Below, one piece after another: positions 25,923 through 35,507 of a stretch of 64,000 nt of DNA. The notes beneath the pieces were generated by a model that was not told the origin of the DNA, ran no database searches, and was given only the letters and a program-made list of their open reading frames with translations. The DNA is from Hephaestia sp. MAHUQ-44. Its GTDB lineage: Bacteria > Pseudomonadota > Alphaproteobacteria > Sphingomonadales > Sphingomonadaceae. The stretch covers positions 1 to 64,000 of the forward strand of contig NZ_JAMSLX010000004.1 in NCBI RefSeq assembly GCF_023806085.1, in the 5' to 3' direction. The position numbers and the translations under genes were made by a program. Numbering within the stretch: position 1 is the stretch's first letter; each line of letters starts with the position of its first letter.

Positions 25923-27509
25923 TCAGCCAAGATCGTCTCGGATGAAATCGGCGCACCGTTCGCCGATCATGATCGAGGGCGCGTTGGTATTGCCCGAGAC
26001 GAGCCTGGGCATCACCGACGCATCGGCGACGTAGAGTCCATCGACCCCGCGCACGCGCAGTCGCGGATCGCACACCGCCGCGTCGTCCGATCCCATCCGC
26101 GCGGTGCCGACCGGGTGGTAGACGGTATCGGCGCGCGACCGGATCAACTGTTCGAGCGCGGCGTCGTCGGCGAGATCGACCGGATAGCGGTCCTTGCCTT
26201 GATGATCCGCGAGCGGCGGCGTCTCGAGGATGCGGTACATCGCGCGCACCCCGGCCTTGAGCACGGCCATGTCGCGATCGTCGGTGAGGAAGGCGGGATC
26301 GATCAGCGGCGCCGCGCGCGGATCGGCCGAGGCGAGCGTCACGCTGCCGGCACTCTCGGGGCGCAGCACGCAGACGTGGCAGCTATAGCCGTGCGCCTTG
26401 ACCGCGACGCGGCCGTGATCCTCGAGCGGGGCGATGACGAAATGGAGCTGGACGTCGGGCGCGGGCGCGCCGGGGGTCACCGTTAGGAAGCCGCCCGCCT
26501 CGGCATAGGGCGTGGTCATCAGCCCCGAGCGCGACCATTTCCAGCGCAGGATCGCGCGGACGACATCCACGCTGCCCTTGAGCGAGCGGCCCATGAACGC
26601 CGTGCCCGGCGTCTCGAAGCTCGCGACGTAATCCACATGATCCTGCAAATTCTGCCCGACGCTATCGCGCGCGACGCGCACCGGGATGCCGTGTTCGGCG
26701 AGGTGCGCCGGGCCGCCGATCCCTGAAAGCATCAGCAATTGCGGCGTGCCGAATACCCCGCCGGCCAGCACCACCGCGCGGCGGGCGCGGATCACGTGGT
26801 GCGCGCCGCCGCGTTCATAGGCGACGCCGACCGCGCGGCCGTCCTCGACCACCACGCGTTCGGCGAGCACGTCGGTGAGGATATTGAGATTCGGGCGGCG
26901 TTTGGCTTCGCCCAGATAGGCGCGCGCCGAGGTCCAGCGCTCGCCGCCTTTCTGCGTCACCTGATAGAGGCCGACGCCTTCCTGGCTGGCGCCGTTGAAA
27001 TCGGCGTTGACCGGGATTTGCAGCCGCCGCGCCGCTTCGATGAAATCATGGGCGCCGGGGTGCGCATAATCCTGATTGCTCACCCACAATGGCCCATTGA
27101 CGCCGTGCCAGGCGTCGGCGCCGTTCACATTGTGCTCGGCGCGTTTGAAATAGGGGAGAACCTCGTCCCAGCCCCAGCCGGTCGCGCCGAGTTTGGCCCA
27201 GCGATCGTAATCCCAGGCATTGCCGCGAATGTAGAGCATCGCGTTGATCGCGCTCGATCCGCCCATGCCCTTGCCGCGGGGTTGATAACCGCGGCGGCCG
27301 TTCAGCCCGGCTTGCGGGACGGTTTCATATTGCCAGTTGGTCGCCGGGGTCTGGAACGCCATGAAGCCGGGGCACAGCGTGCGGATGCCGTCATTGGCCC
27401 CGCCCGCTTCGAGGATCGCGACGCTATATTGGCCGCCCTCGCTCAGGCGACCTGCGGCGGCGGCGCCCCCTGATCCGCCTCCGACGACGACGATATCGGC
27501 TTCCTCCAC
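25923..27509 (-). CDS. GMC-family FAD oxidoreductase
   Basis: This 528-residue flavoenzyme resembles choline and alcohol dehydrogenases. The FAD motif is IVVVGGGSGGAAAAGRL. The GMC signature YQPRGKGMGGSSAINAMLY and the C-terminal catalytic region YHPVGTARMG and PRLVSGNTNAPSIMIGERC are present. The GTG start at 27509 is required because the Rossmann strand begins five residues later; the frame is open further upstream inside the hydroxylase gene. The two genes overlap by 67 bases. The substrate is unknown, perhaps an alcohol product of the neighbouring hydroxylase (inference). Confidence 0.9.
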   Translation of the reverse strand: MEEADIVVVGGGSGGAAAAGRLSEGGQYSVAILEAGGANDGIRTLCPGFMAFQTPATNWQYETVPQAGLNGRRGYQPRGKGMGGSSAINAMLYIRGNAWDYDRWAKLGATGWGWDEVLPYFKRAEHNVNGADAWHGVNGPLWVSNQDYAHPGAHDFIEAARRLQIPVNADFNGASQEGVGLYQVTQKGGERWTSARAYLGEAKRRPNLNILTDVLAERVVVEDGRAVGVAYERGGAHHVIRARRAVVLAGGVFGTPQLLMLSGIGGPAHLAEHGIPVRVARDSVGQNLQDHVDYVASFETPGTAFMGRSLKGSVDVVRAILRWKWSRSGLMTTPYAEAGGFLTVTPGAPAPDVQLHFVIAPLEDHGRVAVKAHGYSCHVCVLRPESAGSVTLASADPRAAPLIDPAFLTDDRDMAVLKAGVRAMYRILETPPLADHQGKDRYPVDLADDAALEQLIRSRADTVYHPVGTARMGSDDAAVCDPRLRVRGVDGLYVADASVMPRLVSGNTNAPSIMIGERCADFIRDDLG

Positions 27510-28405
27510 CCGGCCTCTCCCTGCTCTCGTTGCTGCCACCGTGCTTTGATCGTTGCGCTCGTGTCGCGGCTGCCGTCGTGGCTCCAGCCGGGCTCGCGGA
27601 TGATGTAGCCCAGCTTGTTGGCGAGCCCGGGTGCCGCCCACACGTCCTTCGCGATCCCCACCCATTCGTGGAACGCCGCCCAGATCAGGTTGAAGCTGCC
27701 GAGGTTCTTGACGATGCCGTAGCGGGGCTTGTCGTCGTCGCGCTCGGGCTCGAACGTGCCGAGCCATTTGTCCCAGACGATGAACACGCCGGCATAATTC
27801 TTGTCGAGATAACGCGGGTTGGTCGCGTGGTGGACGCGGTGGTGCGACGGCGTGTTCATCACCGCTTCGAACCAGCGCGGCATCCGCCCGATCACTTCGG
27901 TGTGAATCCAGAATTGGTAGATCAGGTTGAGCCCTGCGACGAAGAACACGAGGCCCGGCGGAAAGCCGATCAGGAACAGCGGCAGGCGGAACGCGAACGA
28001 CACGCTGAAAAAGCCGGTCCAGGTCTGCCGAAGCGCGGTCGACAGATTATAATGCTGGCTCGAATGGTGAATGACATGGCTCGCCCAGAACCAGCGCACG
28101 CGGTGCGCCGAGCGGTGGAACACGTAATAAGCGAAATCGTCGATCACAAAGGCGACGACGAACCAATACCATTGATAGCCGATGTCGAAGAGGCGGAACT
28201 GCCATACCCAGAAGGCGAGCGCGACCACCAGCCCGCCCGACAATACGCCCGCGATCGTGCTGCCCAGCCCGAGCGCGAGCGAGGTCAGCGTGTCGCGGGG
28301 CTCGTAGCGCCGCCGCCGGTGTGTCGCCCACACGACCAGCATCTCGGCGAGCACCAGCACGACGAACGCGGGAACCGCGATAGTGACCGGATCGGGCAAC
28401 TCCAT
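27443..28405 (-). CDS. Sterol desaturase / fatty acid hydroxylase family protein
   Basis: This 320-residue integral membrane di-iron enzyme has the histidine boxes HRSAHR, HVIHHSSQHYN and HHRVHH. There are about four to five membrane helices, and the C-terminus includes DKWLGTFEPERDD. Family members hydroxylate lipids, carotenoids or sterols. The last 67 bases also encode the start of the GMC oxidoreductase in another frame, which suggests that the two are expressed together. Confidence 0.9.
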   Translation of the reverse strand: MELPDPVTIAVPAFVVLVLAEMLVVWATHRRRRYEPRDTLTSLALGLGSTIAGVLSGGLVVALAFWVWQFRLFDIGYQWYWFVVAFVIDDFAYYVFHRSAHRVRWFWASHVIHHSSQHYNLSTALRQTWTGFFSVSFAFRLPLFLIGFPPGLVFFVAGLNLIYQFWIHTEVIGRMPRWFEAVMNTPSHHRVHHATNPRYLDKNYAGVFIVWDKWLGTFEPERDDDKPRYGIVKNLGSFNLIWAAFHEWVGIAKDVWAAPGLANKLGYIIREPGWSHDGSRDTSATIKARWQQREQGEAGWRKPISSSSEADQGAPPPQVA

Positions 28406-28415
28406 GCCCGCTTGT

Positions 28416-28808
28416 TTACACTGATGTCAGCGAGCGCGCCATACGGCGGACGTCGAGCACGTCCACGCCCTTCAACTTGATCAGGCCGAAGCGGCGATCG
28501 CCGGTTTCGACCTCGATCCCCTCGTGCGTCGATCGTACCGCCGACCAGCGGACCTCGCGCACCGCGAGGTTGACGCCGTGGCATTTGACCACCGCGACGC
28601 GGCCGCCATCCCCCGTGACGATCGCGGCGAGATCGTCATCGGACACCAGCGCGCCTTCCGCCCGGAAGCCCGCGAGCGCGTCCTCGACCGCCTGCGCCGC
28701 GACGCTTGCATCCTCGACCTTGCCGTCGCGACCGAGCCTGAGCAGCCAGGCGACCCCCGCCAGTGCCAGTATCGCCACCAATGATCCGGCGAGAACCAGC
28801 CAGTTCAT
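28416..28808 (-). CDS. Hypothetical membrane-anchored protein
   Basis: This 130-residue protein has one N-terminal membrane helix (MNWLVLAGSLVAILALAGVAWLL) and a soluble domain of mixed alpha/beta character (VSDDDLAAIVTGDGGRVAVV, WSAVRSTHEGIEVETGDRRFG). I do not recognise the family. Its start overlaps the stop of the DUF442 gene by 4 bases, so it belongs to the same leftward transcript. Confidence 0.7.
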   Translation of the reverse strand: MNWLVLAGSLVAILALAGVAWLLRLGRDGKVEDASVAAQAVEDALAGFRAEGALVSDDDLAAIVTGDGGRVAVVKCHGVNLAVREVRWSAVRSTHEGIEVETGDRRFGLIKLKGVDVLDVRRMARSLTSV

Positions 28809-29239
28809 GCGCGCCCGGACGACAGCTTATCGAGCAGCGGCCGGATGCCCGACAGGTCGTAGCCCGCCGCGGCCGCCTTGGCGGTGATCGTCTCGGGGTC
28901 GCCGCCGGCCTTGGCTTCGGCGAGCGCCCAGAGATGCGCCGAGCGCGTGCCCGAGCGGCAGAAGGCGAGTACCGGCCCCCCGGCCGCGTCGAGCGCGGCG
29001 CGCATCGCCTCGATCTTGGCATGCGAAAAGCCGCTATGGTCGATCGGGATCGCGGTATAATCGAGCCCGAGCGTCTCGGCGGCATGGCCTACCGCCGCGC
29101 CCTCGGGCTGGCCTGCTTCCTCGGCATCGGGGCGATTGTTGATGATCGCGAGGAACCCCTCGGCGGCCAGCGTGGTGACATCGGCGGGGTCGATCTGCGG
29201 CGAGACCGAGATCCGATCGTCAATCCGGCGAATCTGCAT
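28805..29239 (-). CDS. DUF442 / TIGR01244 phosphatase-fold sulfur transferase
   Basis: This 144-residue protein is of the beta-lactamase-hydrolase-like (Blh) N-terminal family, a dual-specificity phosphatase fold. The P-loop is CRSGTR with the nucleophile Cys94 and Arg99. Such domains are linked to sulfide oxidation and persulfide handling and are often fused to an ETHE1-like dioxygenase. The fused domain is absent here. It is coupled to the hypothetical membrane protein. Rhodanese-like and phosphatase activities are both possible. Confidence 0.82.
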   Translation of the reverse strand: MQIRRIDDRISVSPQIDPADVTTLAAEGFLAIINNRPDAEEAGQPEGAAVGHAAETLGLDYTAIPIDHSGFSHAKIEAMRAALDAAGGPVLAFCRSGTRSAHLWALAEAKAGGDPETITAKAAAAGYDLSGIRPLLDKLSSGRA

Positions 29240-29284
29240 TGCGTCCTCTTTTCTCGGAAAGGGCAGGCCCCTTCATTCTTCGCG

Positions 29285-31048
29285 TCATGGTGCGTCCTGG
29301 ATCACCCGAAGGAAAGCGTCGCCATAGGCCTCCAGTTTCTTCGCGCCAACGCCTGAAATGGTGCTGAGTTGCTGGAGGCTGCCGGGGCGGATCGCCGCCA
29401 TGTCGCGCAGCACCGAATCGTGGAAGATGACATAGGGCGGCACCTGCGCCTCGGCGGCGAGATCGCGCCGCTTGGCGCGCAGCGCCTCGAACAGCGGATC
29501 GCCGATCGGATTGGCTTCCGCCGTGCCGCGCCGGCGGCGGCGCTCACGCCGGGGCGGGAGCACGAGTGCGAGTTCCTCCCCACCCTTGAGCAGCCCGCGC
29601 GCGCCGGGGCCGAATTCGAGTCCACCATGCGCGTTGGTGCGCAGCGCGTCGCGCAGCAGCAGCGCGCGCGCGACCGGTTTGACCAACGCGGCCTCGTCGC
29701 CGTCGACGATTCCCCAGACCGAGAGGTTTTCGTGGCCGTTCATCAGGCTGCGCTCGCTCGAGCGGCCGGTCAGCACCTCCTCGATATAGCCGACGCCGAA
29801 CATTTGCCCGGTGCGGAACACCGCCGAGAGGAATTTGCGCGCGGTCTGCGTTGCATCGAGCGCGGCGGGCGGGTGGAGGCAATTGTCGCAATTGCCGCAG
29901 GTGGCGGGCGGGTTCTCGCCGAAATGCCGCAGCAGGATCGCGCGGCGGCACCCCGCGGTCTCGACCAGCGCGCCGAGCGCGGTCAGCCGCGCGCGCTCGC
30001 CCGCCTGGCGTTCGGGCTCGACCTCGCTCATCCGCAGGCGCGCCTTGGCGAAATCCTCCGCGCCCCAGAACAGATGCGCCACCGCCGGATCGCCGTCGCG
30101 CCCCGCGCGGCCGGTTTCCTGATAATAAGCCTCGATCGATTTGGGGAGCGCCGCGTGCGCGACGAAGCGCACGTCGGGCTTGTCGATCCCCATGCCGAAC
30201 GCGATCGTCGCGCAGATCACCATATCCTCGCTGGCGACGAAATCGGCCTGATTGCGCGCGCGCACCGCGGGATCGAGCCCGGCATGATAAGCCCGCGTCG
30301 GCCGCCCGGTCCGGCTGAGCGCCTCCGCAAGCTTCTCGGTCGCCGCGCGGGTCGGCGCATAGACGATGCCGGGGCCGGGGGTGTCGCGGATCAGGTCGGC
30401 GATCTGCTGCGTCGTCCCGGCCTTGGGGCTGATCGCATAGCGGATGTTGGGGCGATCGAACCCGGCGACGATCAGCCCGTCGGGCGGGATGCCGAGCTGG
30501 TCGAGGATGTCGGCGCGGGTATGCGCGTCGGCGGTCGCGGTCAGCGCGAGGCGCGGGACTTGCGGGAAGCTATCGAGCAGCGGGCGCAGCAGCCGGTAAT
30601 CGGGGCGGAAATCATGCCCCCATTCGCTGACGCAATGCGCCTCGTCGATCGCGAACAGATTGAGCTTCGCGCGGCTCAGCAGGTCGCGGAAATGGCCCGA
30701 CGAGGCGCGCTCGGGGGCGACGTAGAGCAGGTCGAGATCGCCGGCGACGAAGCGCTCACGCGTTTCGGCGCGATTGTCGTCGACCGAGGTCAGCGTCGCG
30801 GCGCGGATGCCCACCGCCTCGGCCGCGCGCAACTGATCGTGCATCAGCGCGATCAGCGGGCTGACGACGACGCAGGTTCCCTCGCGCATCACCGCGGGGA
30901 GCTGATAGCACAGCGATTTACCGGCGCCTGTCGGCATGACGGCGAGCGTCCGCGTGCTTTCCAGAACGCGCGCGATCACCTGCCGCTGCACGCCGCGAAA
31001 GTCCGAAAAGCCGAAAACTGAATTGAGAATGTCGCGCGGGTCGGTCAT
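29285..31048 (-). CDS. recQ: ATP-dependent DNA helicase RecQ
   Basis: This 587-residue helicase has Walker A MPTGAGKS (39-46), the DEAH box (AIDEAHCVSEWGHDFRPDY), SF2 motifs IV-VI (GIVYAPTRAATEKLAE, ATIAFGMGIDKPDVRFV, YYQETGRAGRDG), and an RQC zinc site (CRRAILLRHFGE, CGNCDNCLHPP). It ends in an HRDC domain. It unwinds DNA in recombination repair. The ATG at 31048 is chosen because homology starts at TDPRDILNSVFG. Confidence 0.96.
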   Translation of the reverse strand: MTDPRDILNSVFGFSDFRGVQRQVIARVLESTRTLAVMPTGAGKSLCYQLPAVMREGTCVVVSPLIALMHDQLRAAEAVGIRAATLTSVDDNRAETRERFVAGDLDLLYVAPERASSGHFRDLLSRAKLNLFAIDEAHCVSEWGHDFRPDYRLLRPLLDSFPQVPRLALTATADAHTRADILDQLGIPPDGLIVAGFDRPNIRYAISPKAGTTQQIADLIRDTPGPGIVYAPTRAATEKLAEALSRTGRPTRAYHAGLDPAVRARNQADFVASEDMVICATIAFGMGIDKPDVRFVAHAALPKSIEAYYQETGRAGRDGDPAVAHLFWGAEDFAKARLRMSEVEPERQAGERARLTALGALVETAGCRRAILLRHFGENPPATCGNCDNCLHPPAALDATQTARKFLSAVFRTGQMFGVGYIEEVLTGRSSERSLMNGHENLSVWGIVDGDEAALVKPVARALLLRDALRTNAHGGLEFGPGARGLLKGGEELALVLPPRRERRRRRGTAEANPIGDPLFEALRAKRRDLAAEAQVPPYVIFHDSVLRDMAAIRPGSLQQLSTISGVGAKKLEAYGDAFLRVIQDAP

Positions 31049-31109
31049 TGCCGGTGCTATTGCGCACTTCGGGGCGTTACACCAACCCATCGAAGCGAAA
31101 GGACAGCGA

Positions 31110-31388
31110 ATGACGGTCGGCACCGTGCGCGACAACCGCGCCGAACAGGAATTCGAACTCGACGTCGACGGCCATCGCGCGATCGCCGCGTACCAGCGCG
31201 AGGGCGGGAAAATCGTGTTCACGCATACCAAAGTGCCCAAGGCGATCGAGGGGCGCGGCGTTGCCAGCAAGCTGATCCGCGCCGCGCTCGACGCCGCGCG
31301 CGACGAGCGGTTGCAGGTGGTGGCGCAATGCGAATTCGTCGCCGCCTATATCGAGCGCCACCCCGAATATCGTGATCTGGTGAAATGA
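31110..31388 (+). CDS. GNAT-like N-acetyltransferase (YidJ/GTP-independent small type)
   Basis: This 92-residue protein matches the short GCN5-related family (COG2388 type): VRDNRAEQEFELDVDG, then FTHTKVPKAIEGRGVASKLI with the acetyl-CoA-binding R-G-x-G/A pattern, and ending FVAAYIERHPEYRDLV. The substrate is unknown. It is divergent from recQ, with 61 bases between the starts. Confidence 0.85.
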   Translation: MTVGTVRDNRAEQEFELDVDGHRAIAAYQREGGKIVFTHTKVPKAIEGRGVASKLIRAALDAARDERLQVVAQCEFVAAYIERHPEYRDLVK

Positions 31389-31429
31389 CCGTTACTCTAG
31401 CGACGGCTGGAGTCTCGAGCGGCACAAGA

Positions 31430-31447
31430 CCCCAGCTTTCGCTGGGG
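31430..31447. repeat. Short REP-like hairpin, family D
   Basis: CCCCAGC-TTTC-GCTGGGG is a perfect 7-base stem with a TTTC loop, followed by TGACGGA. It sits between two convergent genes and could end transcription on both strands. Confidence 0.6.
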
Positions 31448-31457
31448 TGACGGACTC

Positions 31458-33281
31458 CTATTCCGCCGCCAGCGTCTGTTCGGCGCGTTCCTGGGCCTGA
31501 CGGTTCCACATCTCGGCGTAGAGGCCGTTTAGACGCAGCAGTTGCGTGTGGGTGCCGCGCTCGACGATGCGGCCCGCGTCGAGCACGATGATTTCATTGG
31601 CATCGACCACCGTCGACAGGCGGTGCGCGATCACGATCGTGGTGCGCCCCGCCTCGATAGCCTCCAGCGTCGCCTGGATCTCGGCCTCGGTGCGGCTGTC
31701 GAGCGCGCTGGTGGCTTCGTCGAGGATCAGGATCGGGGGGTTCTTGACCAGCGTGCGCGCAATCGCGACGCGCTGTTTCTCGCCGCCCGAGAGCTTGAGC
31801 CCGCGCTCGCCGACGCGCGTCGCGTAACCGTCGGGCTGGCGCTCGATGAAATCGGCGATCGCGGCACCGCGCGCGGCGGCCACGATCTCCGCCTCGGTCG
31901 CGCCTTCGCGGCCATAAGCGATATTGTAGCCGATCGTGTCGTTGAACAGCACCGTATCCTGCGGGACGATGCCGACCGCGGCGCGCAACGACGCCTGCGT
32001 CACTGCCGCGATATCGTGCCCGTCGATCGTGATGCGGCCGCCGGTGAGATCGTAGAAACGGTACATCAGCCGCGCGAGCGTCGATTTTCCTGCCCCCGAC
32101 GGCCCCACCACCGCGACGGTGTGCCCGGCGGGAATGTCGATCGTGATGCCTTTCAGGATCGGGCGGCCGTCGTCATAGCCGAAACGCACGTCCTCGAAGC
32201 GGACATGGCCCTTGGTCACTGCCAGCGCGGGGGCGCCGGGCACGTCGATCACTTCGCTGGGGGTGTCGATCAGCGCGAACATCGCGCCCATATCGATCAC
32301 GCCCTGCCGGATCGTGCGATAGACCATGCCGAGCAGATCGAGCGGGCGGAAGAGCTGCGACAACAGCGTCGAGACGAACACCACGTCGCCCGCCGAGAAG
32401 CGCCCCTGGCTCCAGCCCCAGGCGACGAACGCCATCCCGCCGCCGAGCATCGCGTTGGTGACCAGCGCCTGCCCCACGTTGAGCAAGGCGAGCGAATTCT
32501 CGCTTTTGACCGCGGCGCCGGCATAGGCCTCGACCGCCTGATCGTAGCGCCGCGCCTCGCGTTCCTCGGCGCCGAAATATTTGACCGTCTCGAAATTGAG
32601 CAGCGAATCGACCGCGTGCGCGACGGCACCCGTGTCGAGATCGTTCATCCGTGCGCGCAACGCATTGCGCCAGTCGGTGATCTTCTGGGTGAAGACGATA
32701 TAGACCGCGACCATGACGATCGTCGCCGCAACCAGCCACAGGCCGAAATTGATCCAGAAGATGCCGAGCACCAATGCCAGCTCGAACACCGTCGGCGCGA
32801 TGTTGAACAGCATGAAATAGAGCATCGTATCGATGCTCTTGGTGCCGCGCTCGACGACCTTGGTGACCGCGCCGGTGCGGCGTTCGAGGTGGAAGCGCAA
32901 CGACAATTGGTGGAGGTGGCGGAACACCTTTGCCGCCAGGCGCCGCGTCGCTTCCTGCCCGACGCGCTCGAACACGACGTTGCGCAGATTGTCGAACAGC
33001 GTCGTCGAAAAGCGCGCGGCGGCGTAACCGATCACCAGCAGGATCACGAGCGTGGCGAGCCCGCGATCGCCGGCGGCCATGCGGTCGACCGCATATTTGA
33101 GCGTATAGGCGGCACCGAACACCTGGACGAGCTTCGAGGCGAGCACGAGCAGCATCGCCGCGACGATGCGCAGCTTCAGGCGCGGTTCGTCCGCCGGCCA
33201 CAGATAGGGCAGGAAACGCCGGAGCGTCGGCCACAGCGGCTGATCGAGCGGCGTGTGCGAGGTGGCGGTATCGGGCGGCAT
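31458..33281 (-). CDS. atm1: Atm1-type ABC exporter (half transporter)
   Basis: This 607-residue protein has a fused membrane domain (about 20-320, six helices) and an ATPase domain with Walker A GPSGAGKST, signature LSGGEKQRVAIART and Walker B ILILDEATSALD. The blocks ADEPRLKLRIV, FNIAPTVFE and NFETVKYFGAEE place it with mitochondrial Atm1, which exports glutathione-linked sulfur species or metals. A close relative from Novosphingobium is the structural model for bacterial Atm1. The start is set at MPPDTATSH, and the upstream 15 residues lack homology. Confidence 0.92.
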   Translation of the reverse strand: MPPDTATSHTPLDQPLWPTLRRFLPYLWPADEPRLKLRIVAAMLLVLASKLVQVFGAAYTLKYAVDRMAAGDRGLATLVILLVIGYAAARFSTTLFDNLRNVVFERVGQEATRRLAAKVFRHLHQLSLRFHLERRTGAVTKVVERGTKSIDTMLYFMLFNIAPTVFELALVLGIFWINFGLWLVAATIVMVAVYIVFTQKITDWRNALRARMNDLDTGAVAHAVDSLLNFETVKYFGAEEREARRYDQAVEAYAGAAVKSENSLALLNVGQALVTNAMLGGGMAFVAWGWSQGRFSAGDVVFVSTLLSQLFRPLDLLGMVYRTIRQGVIDMGAMFALIDTPSEVIDVPGAPALAVTKGHVRFEDVRFGYDDGRPILKGITIDIPAGHTVAVVGPSGAGKSTLARLMYRFYDLTGGRITIDGHDIAAVTQASLRAAVGIVPQDTVLFNDTIGYNIAYGREGATEAEIVAAARGAAIADFIERQPDGYATRVGERGLKLSGGEKQRVAIARTLVKNPPILILDEATSALDSRTEAEIQATLEAIEAGRTTIVIAHRLSTVVDANEIIVLDAGRIVERGTHTQLLRLNGLYAEMWNRQAQERAEQTLAAE

Positions 33282-33380
33282 GGTGCCCGCATGTAGGGCG
33301 CCTGGCGCGGCGGCGCTACCGCGCACGGCCGGTTTCCGCGCGTTGGGAAACCGGGCGCGCGCGGTATCAGGATGGGCGCG

Positions 33381-35420
33381 CTATTTCGCCGCGCTCGCGG
33401 CCACGGCTTGCGCCAGCCCGGGGACGCCATCGGCGCCGTGTTCGGTTTGCGCGGTTGATTTGGCGAGCGTGTCGCCGATCGGCTCGGCACGGCCGCCGAG
33501 GCAGGGCTGGAGGAAGTTCTCCGCCACCGCCGCGAAGGCGATGTTGTTTTCCGGCCGCGCGAAGCCGTGCCCTTCGTCGGGAAAGACGATGTAGGTGACG
33601 GGAATGTTCTTGGCCGCCATCGCATCGACGATCTGCTGCGATTCGCGCACGTTGACGCGCGGATCGTTGGCCCCCTGCCCGATCAGCAGCGGGCGCTTGA
33701 TCTTGTCCGCGGCGAACAAGGGCGAGCGTTCCTTGAGCAGCGCGCGCCCGGCCTCGGTGTTGGGATCGCCCATCCGTTTGTAGAATTGCTGTTTGCCGGC
33801 TTCCCAATACGGCGGGATCGTCTGGAGCAGGGTGAACAGGTTCGACGGGCCGACGATGTCGACGCCGCACGCGAACCTGTCGGGGGTGAATGCCATCCCC
33901 GCCAGCGTGGCATAGCCGCCGTACGAGCCGCCCATAATCGCGACCTTGTCCCGCGTCGTCACGCCCTCAGTCACCGCCCAATCGACCGCGTCGAGCAGAT
34001 CGTCGTGCATCTTGCGGCCCCATTGCAGGTCGCCCGCCGAGGTGAAGCCCTTGCCGAAGCCGGTCGAGCCGCGGAAATTGACGCTGAGCACGGCATAGCC
34101 GCGATTGGCGAGCCATTGATGATAGGGATGGTAGCCGTAATCGTCGCGCGCCCACGGGCCGCCATGGACAAACAATACCATCGGCACCGGTCGATCGGCC
34201 TTGCCGTCGGCATTGGCATCGGCCGTTTTGGGCAGCGTCAGATAGGAGACAAGCGTCAGCCCGTCGCGCGCCTTGATCTCCTCGGGCCACATCGGCACCA
34301 GCGGCGCGCCGACCAATTGGGGCCGCGTCACGAACAATTCGGTGAGCGTGCGCTGGGCGCGATCATAGACCCAGGTCGAGGAGGGTGCGGTGACGGGATC
34401 GAATGCGACCAGCCACTTGGTGCCGTCCGCGGTCTGATCGGTGACGTAGAATTCGCCCTTGTTCTGGCTCTTGAGGAACGCGAGGTCGGCCTTCACCGCA
34501 TCGCCGACCGCGACGTAATCGTTGGTGAGATAATTGACCGCATAGGCCTCGACCTTGCCCGTCACCGGATCGGTGAGCGTGCCGCCGATATCGGCCTTCG
34601 GATTTTCGCCGATCACGGTCATCTTGCCGGTCGCGACGTCCTGCGCCATCAGCGCGGCGGTGTCACGCCCGCGCGAATCGAGCCAGTAGAGGGTCTTGCC
34701 GTCGTTGGTGAAACCGGCCGGCGCGGTGGTGAGCGAATCGTCGAGCCCGAACGATACCGTCGGCGTCGCGGCGACCTTGCCGTCGGTCATCTTGAAATAA
34801 TCATAGCCGCCGTCGTCGCGCGCCTTGGCGGCGAGACGCAGCACCAGATTGTCGTCGGCGAGGAAGCCGGCGTAACCGTCGTTGCGCATCACCTCGGTGA
34901 GTTTGCCGGTGCCGAGATCGAGGCTGTAGACGTCGTGCCAGCGGGCATCGCGGTTGTTGAGCCCGATCAGGAGCCGATCCTTGATGTGATGGCTGGTCCC
35001 GACGAGCTGGACGCGCGTCTTGGGGAAGTCGGTAAAGGTGCGTGCCGCGCCGGTCGCCGCGTTGACGCCATAGAGTTTGAAATTCTCGTCGCCGCCGGTG
35101 TCGTTGACGTAGAGCACCATCGCCGCATCGGGCGACCAGAAGGCGCTGCGGATCGGGCGGGTACGCTCGTTGGTGAGCGGCCTGGCCTGCGACGGGTCGC
35201 GCGCGGGCGCCACCCAGACGTTGAGCACGCCATCGCGCGGCGCCAGCCACGACAGCCATTGGCCGTCGGGGCTGATCTGCGCGCCGGCCTTGTCGGGATT
35301 GCCGAACAGTTTGGCGCGCTCGATCAGCGGCGGGGCGGCGGTATCGGCGGCGAGCGCGGTGGTGGAAAGCAGCATGGCGGCAAGCCCGGCCGCAAGCAGA
35401 TGAGAGCGACGCAACAGCAT
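33381..35420 (-). CDS. S9-family prolyl oligopeptidase-like peptidase, secreted
   Basis: This 679-residue protein has a signal peptide (MLLRRSHLLAAGLAAMLLST...ALA), a beta-propeller (about 60-400, with PDGQWLSW and WSPDAAMVLYVND repeats) and a C-terminal alpha/beta hydrolase. The serine lies in MGGSYGGYATLAG, the Asp probably in GANDPRV, and the His in DEGHGFARPEN. Such enzymes act on short peptides, probably in the periplasm. The length is normal for the acylaminoacyl/dipeptidyl-peptidase group. Confidence 0.92.
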   Translation of the reverse strand: MLLRRSHLLAAGLAAMLLSTTALAADTAAPPLIERAKLFGNPDKAGAQISPDGQWLSWLAPRDGVLNVWVAPARDPSQARPLTNERTRPIRSAFWSPDAAMVLYVNDTGGDENFKLYGVNAATGAARTFTDFPKTRVQLVGTSHHIKDRLLIGLNNRDARWHDVYSLDLGTGKLTEVMRNDGYAGFLADDNLVLRLAAKARDDGGYDYFKMTDGKVAATPTVSFGLDDSLTTAPAGFTNDGKTLYWLDSRGRDTAALMAQDVATGKMTVIGENPKADIGGTLTDPVTGKVEAYAVNYLTNDYVAVGDAVKADLAFLKSQNKGEFYVTDQTADGTKWLVAFDPVTAPSSTWVYDRAQRTLTELFVTRPQLVGAPLVPMWPEEIKARDGLTLVSYLTLPKTADANADGKADRPVPMVLFVHGGPWARDDYGYHPYHQWLANRGYAVLSVNFRGSTGFGKGFTSAGDLQWGRKMHDDLLDAVDWAVTEGVTTRDKVAIMGGSYGGYATLAGMAFTPDRFACGVDIVGPSNLFTLLQTIPPYWEAGKQQFYKRMGDPNTEAGRALLKERSPLFAADKIKRPLLIGQGANDPRVNVRESQQIVDAMAAKNIPVTYIVFPDEGHGFARPENNIAFAAVAENFLQPCLGGRAEPIGDTLAKSTAQTEHGADGVPGLAQAVAASAAK

Positions 35421-35507
35421 GAAACCTCTCCCCGATTCTATGTTTCCTGCCTGATATCCTCTGCCGCTTTGATGACCGGTGCAAGACACTACGCGCGCGA
35501 CATGCGA

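Noticed and set aside
27510..27767. Upstream extension of the GMC oxidoreductase frame
   Set aside because: These codons overlap the hydroxylase gene in another frame and have no similarity to the oxidoreductase family; homology begins just after GTG 27509.
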